From Firmicutes bacterium UBA1535 (GTDB lineage Bacteria; Bacillota; Clostridia; Tissierellales; Sedimentibacteraceae), in the NCBI GenBank assembly GCA_002323775.1, contig DCPV01000205.1:741-6373 (forward strand): a DNA stretch of 5,633 nt. The letters run 5' to 3'. Below the pieces are notes generated by a model, which worked only from the letters and a program-made list of their open reading frames with translations, had not been told where the DNA came from and ran no database searches. Position 1 is the first letter of the stretch. Every line of letters begins with the position of its first letter. A program made the position numbers and the translations under genes. This document shows positions 1 to 4,785 of the stretch, piece after piece.

Positions 1-1
1 A

Positions 2-685
2 TATAAAGAGTATTTAAAAGATTTTAATAAAGAAAATATTCCTACATTTAAAGAATTTTATAACATTTTAAAAAACCAACCAGAGCCTGAAGCTCAAAAT
101 TTAGCACTAGATTTAGAAATTTATGTCGAAGGCAGTCTATCTGTATTTTCAAATAGGACAAACATTGATGTAAATAATAGGTTGATTTGTTTTGATACAA
201 AAGACTTGGGTAAACAGCTAAAAACAATGGGACTTTTGATTGCACTCGACGCTGTCTGGAACAGGCTAACGATAAATAGGTTTAAAGGTAAATATACATG
301 GATAGATTTGGATGAGATATACTTGCTGTTTGGCAATGAATACTCATCTAATTTTCTATATGAACTTTTCAAACGTGCTAGAAAATGGGGCGGTATAGTT
401 ACTGGTATAACGCAAAACGTAGAGGAATTATTAAAATCTGAAACAGCAAGAAGTATGCTTTCTAATTCAGAATTTTTGATTCTGCTCAATCAGGCTTATA
501 ATGATAGATTGAAATTAGAAGAAATACTAAATCTTTCAAATACGCAATCAACATATATAACTAACAGTGAAGAAGGCTCAGGACTTTTACGAGCTGGTAA
601 GAATATAGTTCCATTTAAAAATGTATTTCCTAAAGATACGGAATTGTACAAATTCATGAATACTAAGATTAAAGAAGCCATATAA
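2..685 (+). CDS. VirB4-like conjugal transfer ATPase, C-terminal part (5' end outside window)
   Basis: The reading frame is open from the first bases of the window, so this is the last 227 residues of a longer protein; the ATG at position 221 and TTG at 182 are internal. VirB4 ATPases power the type IV secretion channel during conjugation, at the inner face of the membrane. The visible part includes the family-typical stretch SVFSNRTNIDVNNRLICFD (about 134-190) and a Walker B strand YTWIDLDEIYLLF with the acidic pair at 311-316. An Arg-rich helix with WGGIVTGITQNVEELL (about 374-430) carries the conserved Gln region. A tail with GLLRAGKNIVPF and FPKDTELYKFM is typical of VirB4 from Tn1549-type elements. 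Walker A would lie upstream of the window. The stop is 14 bases before the next start, so the two genes are probably co-transcribed. The family call is from recognised motifs; completeness cannot be judged. Confidence 0.9.
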   Translation, partial: YKEYLKDFNKENIPTFKEFYNILKNQPEPEAQNLALDLEIYVEGSLSVFSNRTNIDVNNRLICFDTKDLGKQLKTMGLLIALDAVWNRLTINRFKGKYTWIDLDEIYLLFGNEYSSNFLYELFKRARKWGGIVTGITQNVEELLKSETARSMLSNSEFLILLNQAYNDRLKLEEILNLSNTQSTYITNSEEGSGLLRAGKNIVPFKNVFPKDTELYKFMNTKIKEAI

Positions 686-690
686 GGTGG
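684..690 (+). promoter_or_regulatory. Ribosome binding site deciding the ATG at 700
   Basis: AAGGTGG lies 9 bases before ATG 700. A longer reading from GTG 691 would put the start directly against this site, so ATG 700 is preferred. Confidence 0.8.
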
Positions 691-699
691 GTGTTTAAT

Positions 700-1785
700 A
701 TGTATAGTGATGAGGAAAAAGATATTGGTGTTGAGTCTATTAATAAAGCAAAATCTAATCTTAACAAAGGAGCTAAGGCAGCATACATGGGTGTTAGATT
801 TGTTGCAGATACAGTATCTAAAACTAAGAAAATTATTGATAGCAAACCAATAAGGAAATCTAGTTCAACCTCTAATGTACCAAATAGCTCTAATGTTAAG
901 AGTGTAGCAGGCAACAAAATAATGAAGGGTAAATCTGTTTCTAAAAGTATTGTTTCTGGAGCTGCTGGAGCTATACGAATAAATGGTCGTTTAGTAGAAA
1001 CTTTCTATGATAAAAATAATGACAACAACTCAGGATCTAATGCTGTGCTTGCTACATATAAAAATGTAAATAAGACACTAGATGTAGTAAAAGATACTGC
1101 TAATGCTGCTAAAACAGGATATAAGATATCTAAAAAATCTGCTGAAATTGCTATAAAGGCAAGTAAGTATATAGGAGGTTTTTTGTTAGCAAATCCTATT
1201 GTTTTAGTGGTTTTATTAATTTGCTTTGTGATTATTTTCTTATCCTCTAACATGAATGACGATGAAGATATGTTATTGATGTTTTCAGGAGTCAGCACAG
1301 ATATGATACTGACAGATGAAGAATCTGTTTATAAGTACAAAGAGCTGCTGACTGACTTGGACAATGAATTTAATACTAGCATTTCTAATGCAGATTATAG
1401 CGAATATGACGACGTAGTTATTAATGGAAGAGCAGATACTTCTCTTAAAGAGATATTGTCCTTGTTTGCAGTTGCAAAGGAACAAGATATTGAATTTAAT
1501 AACGTAAATTCAACTGAATTAAGGACTTTGCACAGTAGAATGTATAAAATAGAAACAGATGTTAGTACATATTTTTGCAGTGGGTGCAGCTGCCCTCATG
1601 ATAAAAAAGATAATTGTGCTGGTAACTGTCAGTGTTTAGGACATGAAAGAATAACCATTGATATCATCAAATATTCTTTTGATGATATGCTTGATATTTT
1701 AGAATTTGACCAAGACCAAAAGGATTTAGCAAATCAATTTTTAGAAAAGGATTATGAAGAGATATATAGCAATTGGAGTGATTAA
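700..1785 (+). CDS. CD1108-like ICE membrane protein lacking the cell-wall hydrolase domain
   Basis: This 361-residue protein has a Lys/Ser-rich N-terminal half (1-157), one strong membrane helix (about 161-182, LANPIVLVVLLICFVIIFL), and a C-terminal domain predicted to lie outside the cell by the positive-inside rule. The outer domain has YKELLTDLDNEFNTSI, VVINGRADTSLKEILSLFAV and a tail ITIDIIKYSFDDMLDILEF...QFLEKDYEEIY. I recognise this pattern from CD1108-family ICE proteins, encoded just after virB4 in Tn1549-type modules, where it normally precedes a CHAP or NlpC/P60-type peptidase that opens the peptidoglycan. Here the protein stops at EEIYSNWSD, where the enzymatic domain would begin. 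Residues 293-315 hold six Cys and two His, a possible metal-binding or disulfide knuckle. The gene follows virB4 by 14 bases and overlaps the next one. Probable role: a structural or anchoring part of the transfer channel. The family call is from remembered pattern, not alignment. Confidence 0.75.
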   Translation: MYSDEEKDIGVESINKAKSNLNKGAKAAYMGVRFVADTVSKTKKIIDSKPIRKSSSTSNVPNSSNVKSVAGNKIMKGKSVSKSIVSGAAGAIRINGRLVETFYDKNNDNNSGSNAVLATYKNVNKTLDVVKDTANAAKTGYKISKKSAEIAIKASKYIGGFLLANPIVLVVLLICFVIIFLSSNMNDDEDMLLMFSGVSTDMILTDEESVYKYKELLTDLDNEFNTSISNADYSEYDDVVINGRADTSLKEILSLFAVAKEQDIEFNNVNSTELRTLHSRMYKIETDVSTYFCSGCSCPHDKKDNCAGNCQCLGHERITIDIIKYSFDDMLDILEFDQDQKDLANQFLEKDYEEIYSNWSD

Positions 1786-2005
1786 TATAGAATTACGAGA
1801 TTATCTTATTATTGATAGTATAATGGAAAGATACAAGAAAAAAGGGTACAGTAAAAAACAAATATCTCAAATAAGGAGAGGTATCGAAGATGGTATCGAT
1901 ATAAGTCAATATGATGATATTAATATACATCCTGATGAGATGTTTGATATTCGATGGAAGCTTGTTATTGAAAAAGTAAATGGAGGTGATTCTCATGAGT
2001 GTTAA
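1754..2005 (+). CDS. Small ICE accessory protein with 'Qxx-IR-G-GIDIS-Y' repeat
   Basis: At most 83 residues. The core YSKKQISQIRRGIEDGIDIS, followed by QYDD and then HPDEMFDIRWKL, resembles about one and a half units of the repeat 'QM-IR-GL-GLDVS-YA' common in hypothetical proteins of Firmicute mobile elements; its function is unknown. There is no signal peptide or membrane segment. The start is uncertain. ATG 1754 overlaps the previous gene by 32 bases and has only AAAAGG three bases upstream. GTG 1778 has no well-placed site. ATG 1823 (60 residues) keeps the whole repeat but lacks a ribosome site. A good GGAG at 1775-1778 has no standard start codon at the right distance. The stop overlaps the next gene by 11 bases, suggesting translational coupling. 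That this is a gene is supported by the motif and packing; the exact start is not. Confidence 0.7.
   Translation: MKRYIAIGVINIELRDYLIIDSIMERYKKKGYSKKQISQIRRGIEDGIDISQYDDINIHPDEMFDIRWKLVIEKVNGGDSHEC
1981..1990 (+). promoter_or_regulatory. Strong ribosome binding site for the ATG at 1995
   Basis: TGGAGGTGAT is a near-perfect Shine-Dalgarno sequence, ending four bases before ATG 1995. It makes 1995 the start rather than the in-frame ATG at 1980. It lies inside the end of the upstream gene, so the two genes are probably translationally coupled. Confidence 0.85.
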
Positions 2006-2315
2006 TGTCAATCAGGTTGAAAACTTGAAAAAAAGATATGATAAAGAAAAAGCATTAAAGGATAAGCTTATTAACAAAAGAAAAGACTTAGATTTAAAAA
2101 TTAAAAAAACAGATGAAAACATGAAAAAAATTGCAGAAGATATTGAAAATATTGAGATTGATGAAACTATTAAGCTCATAAAACTAAAAGGGTATTCTTT
2201 ATCCGATATTCAAGATGCGATTGAATCAGGAGTTTTGGAACAGACAAACCAGCAAAGTGCTAATTTTCATATTCAAGATGATATCAGTGTTGGGAGAGAA
2301 ACTCTAGATAACTAA
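1995..2315 (+). CDS. DUF4315-like small coiled-coil protein of conjugative element
   Basis: The product has 106 residues. Residues about 7-56 are a highly charged Lys/Glu/Asp coiled coil, followed by IDETIKLIKLKGYSLSDIQDAI, which resembles the C-terminal helix-turn of DUF4315 proteins (E-N-E-I-[2]-L-[about 5]-EL pattern). In Tn1549-type elements a DUF4315 gene of about this size lies just after the virB4 and CD1108-type genes, so position supports the call. The family's function is unknown; a scaffold or partner role in the transfer machinery is a guess. The tail after residue 80 is polar and probably disordered. There is no signal peptide or membrane segment. The start is fixed by the strong ribosome site. 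An unrelated coiled-coil protein in the same place is the main alternative. Confidence 0.65.
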   Translation: MSVNVNQVENLKKRYDKEKALKDKLINKRKDLDLKIKKTDENMKKIAEDIENIEIDETIKLIKLKGYSLSDIQDAIESGVLEQTNQQSANFHIQDDISVGRETLDN

Positions 2316-2378
2316 AATAGTAATATGTGATATAACTTCTGTTCTAATGGAACAAAGGTATAAAAATAAAAAAGAAAT

Positions 2379-2382
2379 GGAG
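2379..2382 (+). promoter_or_regulatory. Ribosome binding site deciding the ATG at 2392
   Basis: GGAG lies 9 bases before ATG 2392. The in-frame ATGs at 2347 and 2377 have no comparable site, and the 15 residues they would add (mostly Lys, Asn, Glu) look non-domain. Confidence 0.65.
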
Positions 2383-2391
2383 AATGGAAAA

Positions 2392-2709
2392 ATGTTAAAC
2401 TTAGGGAAATCAACAAAATATGTAAGTGTTTTTAATCCAGATGTAAAAGAGAAATATGTACAAGCTAATTTAACTACAAGCAAGAAGAATGAAGATAGTT
2501 CATATGCTAATATGTATTGGAAATCTCGATTTGTAGGGAATGCCTTTGAACCTGCCAAGCAACTGAAAGACAAAGACAAAATTGAAATTAAAAATGGTAT
2601 AATTGAGAATACCTATGATAAGAAAACTGAAAAACTATGGGTTAATGTAACTATATTTGAGTTTGATGTACATAAAATTCAAGCAAAAGCAGAAACACCA
2701 ACTGAATAA
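2392..2709 (+). CDS. Small SSB-like (OB-fold) putative single-stranded DNA-binding protein
   Basis: The 105-residue product has a layout very like the SSB OB-fold. It runs from YVSVFNPDV through YVQANLTTSKKNEDSSY (22-38), a Trp strand MYWKSRFVGNAFEPAKQL (41-58), then DKIEIKNGIIENTY (62-75) and LWVNVTIFEFDV (82-93). The order 'A-L-TS-K ... W-RFVG-AFE-A--L-DKD-I-I-NG' parallels the SSB pattern of W-V-F-G-AE-L-KGD-V-VEG. It lacks the usual flexible tail and acidic tip of bacterial SSB, ending in AETPTE, so it may not recruit SSB-partner proteins. In a conjugation operon a likely job is coating the transferred single strand or tuning element replication; this is inference from fold pattern and position. 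It is the last gene before a strong terminator. A purely structural OB-fold protein is the alternative. Confidence 0.6.
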   Translation: MLNLGKSTKYVSVFNPDVKEKYVQANLTTSKKNEDSSYANMYWKSRFVGNAFEPAKQLKDKDKIEIKNGIIENTYDKKTEKLWVNVTIFEFDVHKIQAKAETPTE

Positions 2710-2710
2710 A

Positions 2711-2766
2711 AGAAAAAATAAAAAAGCGACTGTGAATGAAATCATTCGGGGAACAGTTGCTTTTTT
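2711..2766 (+). terminator. Intrinsic terminator of the conjugation operon, possibly bidirectional
   Basis: The outer stem GCGACTGT (2726-2733) pairs with ACAGTTGC (2753-2760), with one G-U pair. It encloses a second perfect stem GAATGA/TCATTC (2734-2739 and 2742-2747). T6 follows at 2761-2766 and an A-rich tract precedes the stem at 2711-2725, so it could also stop transcription from the other side. It comes directly after the SSB-like gene and ends the operon. Confidence 0.9.
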
Positions 2767-2917
2767 ATAAGGATATTAAATCCTTGTTCAATTCAATGAT
2801 GTTTTAATGATATCATGTTTTTTTATATTGTCAAGTTTTATTTTATAAAATTATAAATGGAAAATACAACTATTTATAATTTTTAATATTATATTATTAA
2901 AAAATGTGGAGGACACT
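2767..2917 (+). promoter_or_regulatory. Promoter and operator-like region of the winged-helix gene
   Basis: TTGTCA (2828-2833) and TATAAA (2852-2857) are 18 bases apart and form a plausible sigma-A-type promoter, with a leader of about 55 bases. Three dyads are visible: AAGGAT/ATCCTT (2769-2774 and 2780-2785), the perfect palindrome ATGATATCAT (2807-2816) just upstream of the -35, and TTTTTAATA/TATTAAAAA (2880-2888 and 2895-2903) just before the ribosome site. The latter two are placed where an activator or autoregulator could bind, but AT-only dyads arise easily by chance here. The ribosome site TGGAGG (2907-2912) lies five bases before ATG 2918, which rules out GTG 2906 as start. Confidence 0.5.
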
Positions 2918-4045
2918 ATGAGTAACAATTCAATGATTTTATCAAATTTTATGTTTGGGGAAAATATAAATATTTACAGTAAGCTTGTATACATTGCACT
3001 AAAAAAATATATAAACAAAGATACAAACTCTTGTTTTGTATCAAAGAAAAGACTTATATCCGAATGTGGGATAAGTATGTCTACACTCAATAAGGCATTA
3101 AATAATTTAGTTGAATCGGGAGTTTTGAAAAAAGAATATAGATATAGACAAAACAATAGTCAAACGTCAAATTTTTATACGCTCACACCATTTTTAACAG
3201 ATGGAGATTATTATTTTACAATTAGAAAAGATATCTTTAATCTTGACTTAAAAACAAAAGAGATTATAGTTTACAGTTATCTATGTTCAGCTGCTAATAA
3301 AAATATGGAGTCTTATCCGTCTATAAAAGAAATAGCATTACATTGTGCCATAGGTGAGACAAGTGTAAAAGCTTCTATTAAGGAACTTGTTAATAGAAAT
3401 CTTATAGAAAAAGTTAGTCAGCATAGAGCTGACGGTGGTAGGCGAAATAATTTATATAGAATTATCCAGGAAGATAATAATCAGGAAGTAAATTTGATTA
3501 CATCTGAAAAATCATCTTACGAAGAATCATCTATAGAAGAAATAGGTGATAAGCATGATGATGAGGTAGAAAATTGTGATAGTGTTAAATGTGCTCCTTT
3601 CGTATATAATTTATCTGATGTGTTTGGACAAGACATAGTTTATGATCATAAAGTAAAAAAATTATTTTTCAATGCTGCAATAATAAAAATTATAAAGTTA
3701 AAAAAATTTAAAACCAAAAAATCAAGAAAGGAAACAAAAATTATGAGAAAAATAAATAATAACAAAAATGAAACAAACAACATGAAAATCAGAGGTGATA
3801 TTTTTAGCTTTAAGCTATATGAAATAAGTTTGTTGATATATTTATATATTAACAGTAAAAATAGTATAAATGAGCCTTATTTCCCATCAATAGATGAAAT
3901 AAGTCAAAAATTAAAAATTTCTAATGAAGTAGTACAGCAATCTTTAGATGAATTAGAGTTTAAAAAACTTATAGTACGATCACTATATGTCCCAGAGAAT
4001 TTGTTTGATGTGTTAAACGAATTTAAGACGCAGGGGAGTATTTGA
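2918..4045 (+). CDS. Three-winged-helix DNA-binding protein (HTH_36-like), putative element regulator or replication protein
   Basis: The product has 375 residues and three similar winged-helix modules. Module 1 (17-91) has FVSKKRLISECGISMSTLNK and a LVESGVLKK wing entry. Module 2 (105-182) has YPSIKEIALHCAIGETSVK and ELVNRNLIEKV, ending in a basic wing GGRRNNLY. Module 3 (297-356) has FPSIDEISQKLKISNEVVQQ and LEFKKLIVRS. Modules 1 and 2 match the HTH_36 pattern of phage and plasmid replication or regulatory proteins ('YPSIKTIA ... STVRKAIKEL'). An acidic linker (187-220) and a very Lys-rich stretch (245-290) separate modules 2 and 3. There is no membrane or catalytic signature, so it should act on DNA in the cytoplasm. 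It has its own promoter region after the operon terminator, and CCCCA-type repeats follow its stop, which would fit a replication initiator or autoregulator. The HTH call is firm; the biological role is inference. Confidence 0.8.
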   Translation: MSNNSMILSNFMFGENINIYSKLVYIALKKYINKDTNSCFVSKKRLISECGISMSTLNKALNNLVESGVLKKEYRYRQNNSQTSNFYTLTPFLTDGDYYFTIRKDIFNLDLKTKEIIVYSYLCSAANKNMESYPSIKEIALHCAIGETSVKASIKELVNRNLIEKVSQHRADGGRRNNLYRIIQEDNNQEVNLITSEKSSYEESSIEEIGDKHDDEVENCDSVKCAPFVYNLSDVFGQDIVYDHKVKKLFFNAAIIKIIKLKKFKTKKSRKETKIMRKINNNKNETNNMKIRGDIFSFKLYEISLLIYLYINSKNSINEPYFPSIDEISQKLKISNEVVQQSLDELEFKKLIVRSLYVPENLFDVLNEFKTQGSI

Positions 4046-4101
4046 TTAACCCCATAGGCGTATCAAAAACCCCACCATGGTCAAGAAAAACATCCCCATA
4101 A
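4046..4101. repeat. CCCCA-centred degenerate repeats after the winged-helix gene
   Basis: Three CCCCA blocks begin at 4050, 4070 and 4094. The second and third are preceded by similar A-rich sequence (TCAAAAACCCCACC and TCAAGAAAAACATCCCCATA). They stand out in an otherwise C-poor region. The spacing of 20 and 24 bases is near two helical turns. ACCATGGT, an 8-bp palindrome, lies just after the second block. They may be binding sites for the upstream winged-helix protein; that is inference. A short coding remnant in another frame is an alternative. Confidence 0.45.
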
Positions 4102-4238
4102 CTAGAACCTATAAATAACAAAAATATTGCTTACTGAAAAAGAAAAATATAATAGTATATTGTGTACTAGATAATATATATACATATATCAAATTTAAGT
4201 ATTTTTTATAGAATATAATAGAGATATTGTATTCTTAG

Positions 4239-4328
4239 GATGGTAAAGGTGGCCCAGATGCGGTTAATACTATTTTCTTTCAGTTAGCAAACAATAAATT
4301 TTTAGAAAGATATAAGCATTCTCAATAA
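4239..4328 (+). pseudogene. 29-codon coding-like fragment, likely gene remnant
   Basis: Between TAG (4236-4238) and TAA (4326-4328) one frame reads DGKGGPDAVNTIFFQLANN and then KFLERYKHSQ. The composition is protein-like (GKGGPDA, FFQLANNKFLERY), with locally higher GC than the surroundings and no ribosome site or start codon. It looks like the 3' end of a decayed or truncated gene. I cannot name the family. Chance open frame remains possible at this length. Confidence 0.4.
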
Positions 4329-4460
4329 ATATAAGATTATATAAAAAAATTAATATAAGTTTATTTATTACTTGCTGTTTAATTCTGCAAAATATGGGTA
4401 TAATTATATAAAATAAGAAAAATATTCTATAAGATTAAAATATAGGTAAAAATGAATATC

Positions 4461-4488
4461 AACTAGATAATGTAGGGATTATCTAGTT
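4461..4488. repeat. Perfect 11-bp stem-loop
   Basis: AACTAGATAAT (4461-4471) and ATTATCTAGTT (4478-4488) are exact reverse complements around the loop GTAGGG. No T-run follows (AGTTTAGAGT), so it is not a classical terminator. The arm ACTAGATAAT also occurs at 4166-4175, about 296 bases upstream. It could be a weak terminator, a processed RNA hairpin or a recombination or mobile-element end. Confidence 0.7.
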
Positions 4489-4571
4489 AGTTTAGAGTCT
4501 ATTATAGCATAATATTGATTTTACAAAAAGTTCTAGGATTTATTAAAATTTTACTTGCAATGTATTTATTA

Positions 4572-4637
4572 AAGAATTGGAAGTTGAATATTGCTATAAA
4601 GTAAATTGTAAATTTAGGAATATATCTTTCAATTCTT
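4572..4637. repeat. Imperfect 12-bp inverted repeat upstream of the secreted-protein gene
   Basis: AAGAATTGGAAG (4572-4583) pairs with CTTTCAATTCTT (4626-4637) with a single G-U in RNA, leaving a 42-base loop. It lies about 90 bases before the duplicated start region. If transcribed it could fold in a leader; no known riboswitch is recognised. Confidence 0.4.
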
Positions 4638-4707
4638 ACATAAACACAGATTATTATTCATCATTTTACAACTCTAATTTGATATGGGTGAAATACTAAA
4701 TAAATAT

Positions 4708-4785
4708 ACTAAAAAGGGAGGGATTTTCAATGAAAGGAAGAGATACACTAAAAAGGGAGGGGTTTTCAATGAAAAGAAGAAATTC
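4708..4785 (+). repeat. 39-bp tandem duplication carrying ribosome site and start codon
   Basis: Two copies with a period of 39 bases start with ACTAAAAAGGGAGGG at 4708 and 4747. Each contains the ribosome site, TTTTCA, the ATG (4730 and 4769) and a Lys/Arg-rich start of the coding sequence. The copies differ at only a few positions (for example GGGAGGGA and GGGAGGGG; AAAGGAAGA and AAAAGAAGA). The period is exactly 13 codons, so both ATGs are in the same frame. Confidence 0.9.

Larger units (their letters stand above)
4102..4729. other. Long AT-rich intergenic stretch without an intact gene
   Basis: Stops are frequent in all forward frames and no open frame with a ribosome site is visible here. 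The region contains a coding-like fragment (4239-4328), two hairpin-type inverted repeats (4461-4488 and 4572-4637), a repeated ACTAGATAAT element (4166, 4462, and inverted at 4478) and a lone TATAAT (4399-4404) with no good -35. I see no tRNA, rRNA or recognised riboswitch. It probably separates the mobile-element module from the secreted-protein gene. Confidence 0.6.

Noticed and set aside
182..685. Separate 167-residue gene starting at TTG 182
   Set aside because: The frame is open to the window start and upstream residues continue the VirB4 pattern, so 182 is internal.
1005..1298. Reverse-strand open frame of 97 codons
   Set aside because: It lies opposite the CD1108-like gene, has no ribosome site and its hydrophobic content mirrors the membrane helix on the other strand. 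The same reasoning applies to the reverse frames at 121-489, 496-681, 669-917, 1285-1485, 1793-2011, 2304-2579 and 2974-3156.
2325..2360. GTTC/GAAC hairpin between the DUF4315-like and SSB-like genes
   Set aside because: Only four base pairs and no T-run; not a credible terminator or regulatory element.
2347..2391. Longer N-terminus for the SSB-like protein from ATG 2347
   Set aside because: No ribosome site precedes it, whereas GGAG is well placed for ATG 2392.
4399..4404. TATAAT as a promoter for a small RNA containing the 4461-4488 hairpin
   Set aside because: There is no convincing -35 at 16-18 bases and single TATAAT matches are expected by chance in this AT-rich stretch.
4679..4710. 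Promoter TTGATA to TATACT before the secreted-protein gene
   Set aside because: The spacing is 20 bases and transcription would start inside the first ribosome site, so the match is too weak to annotate.
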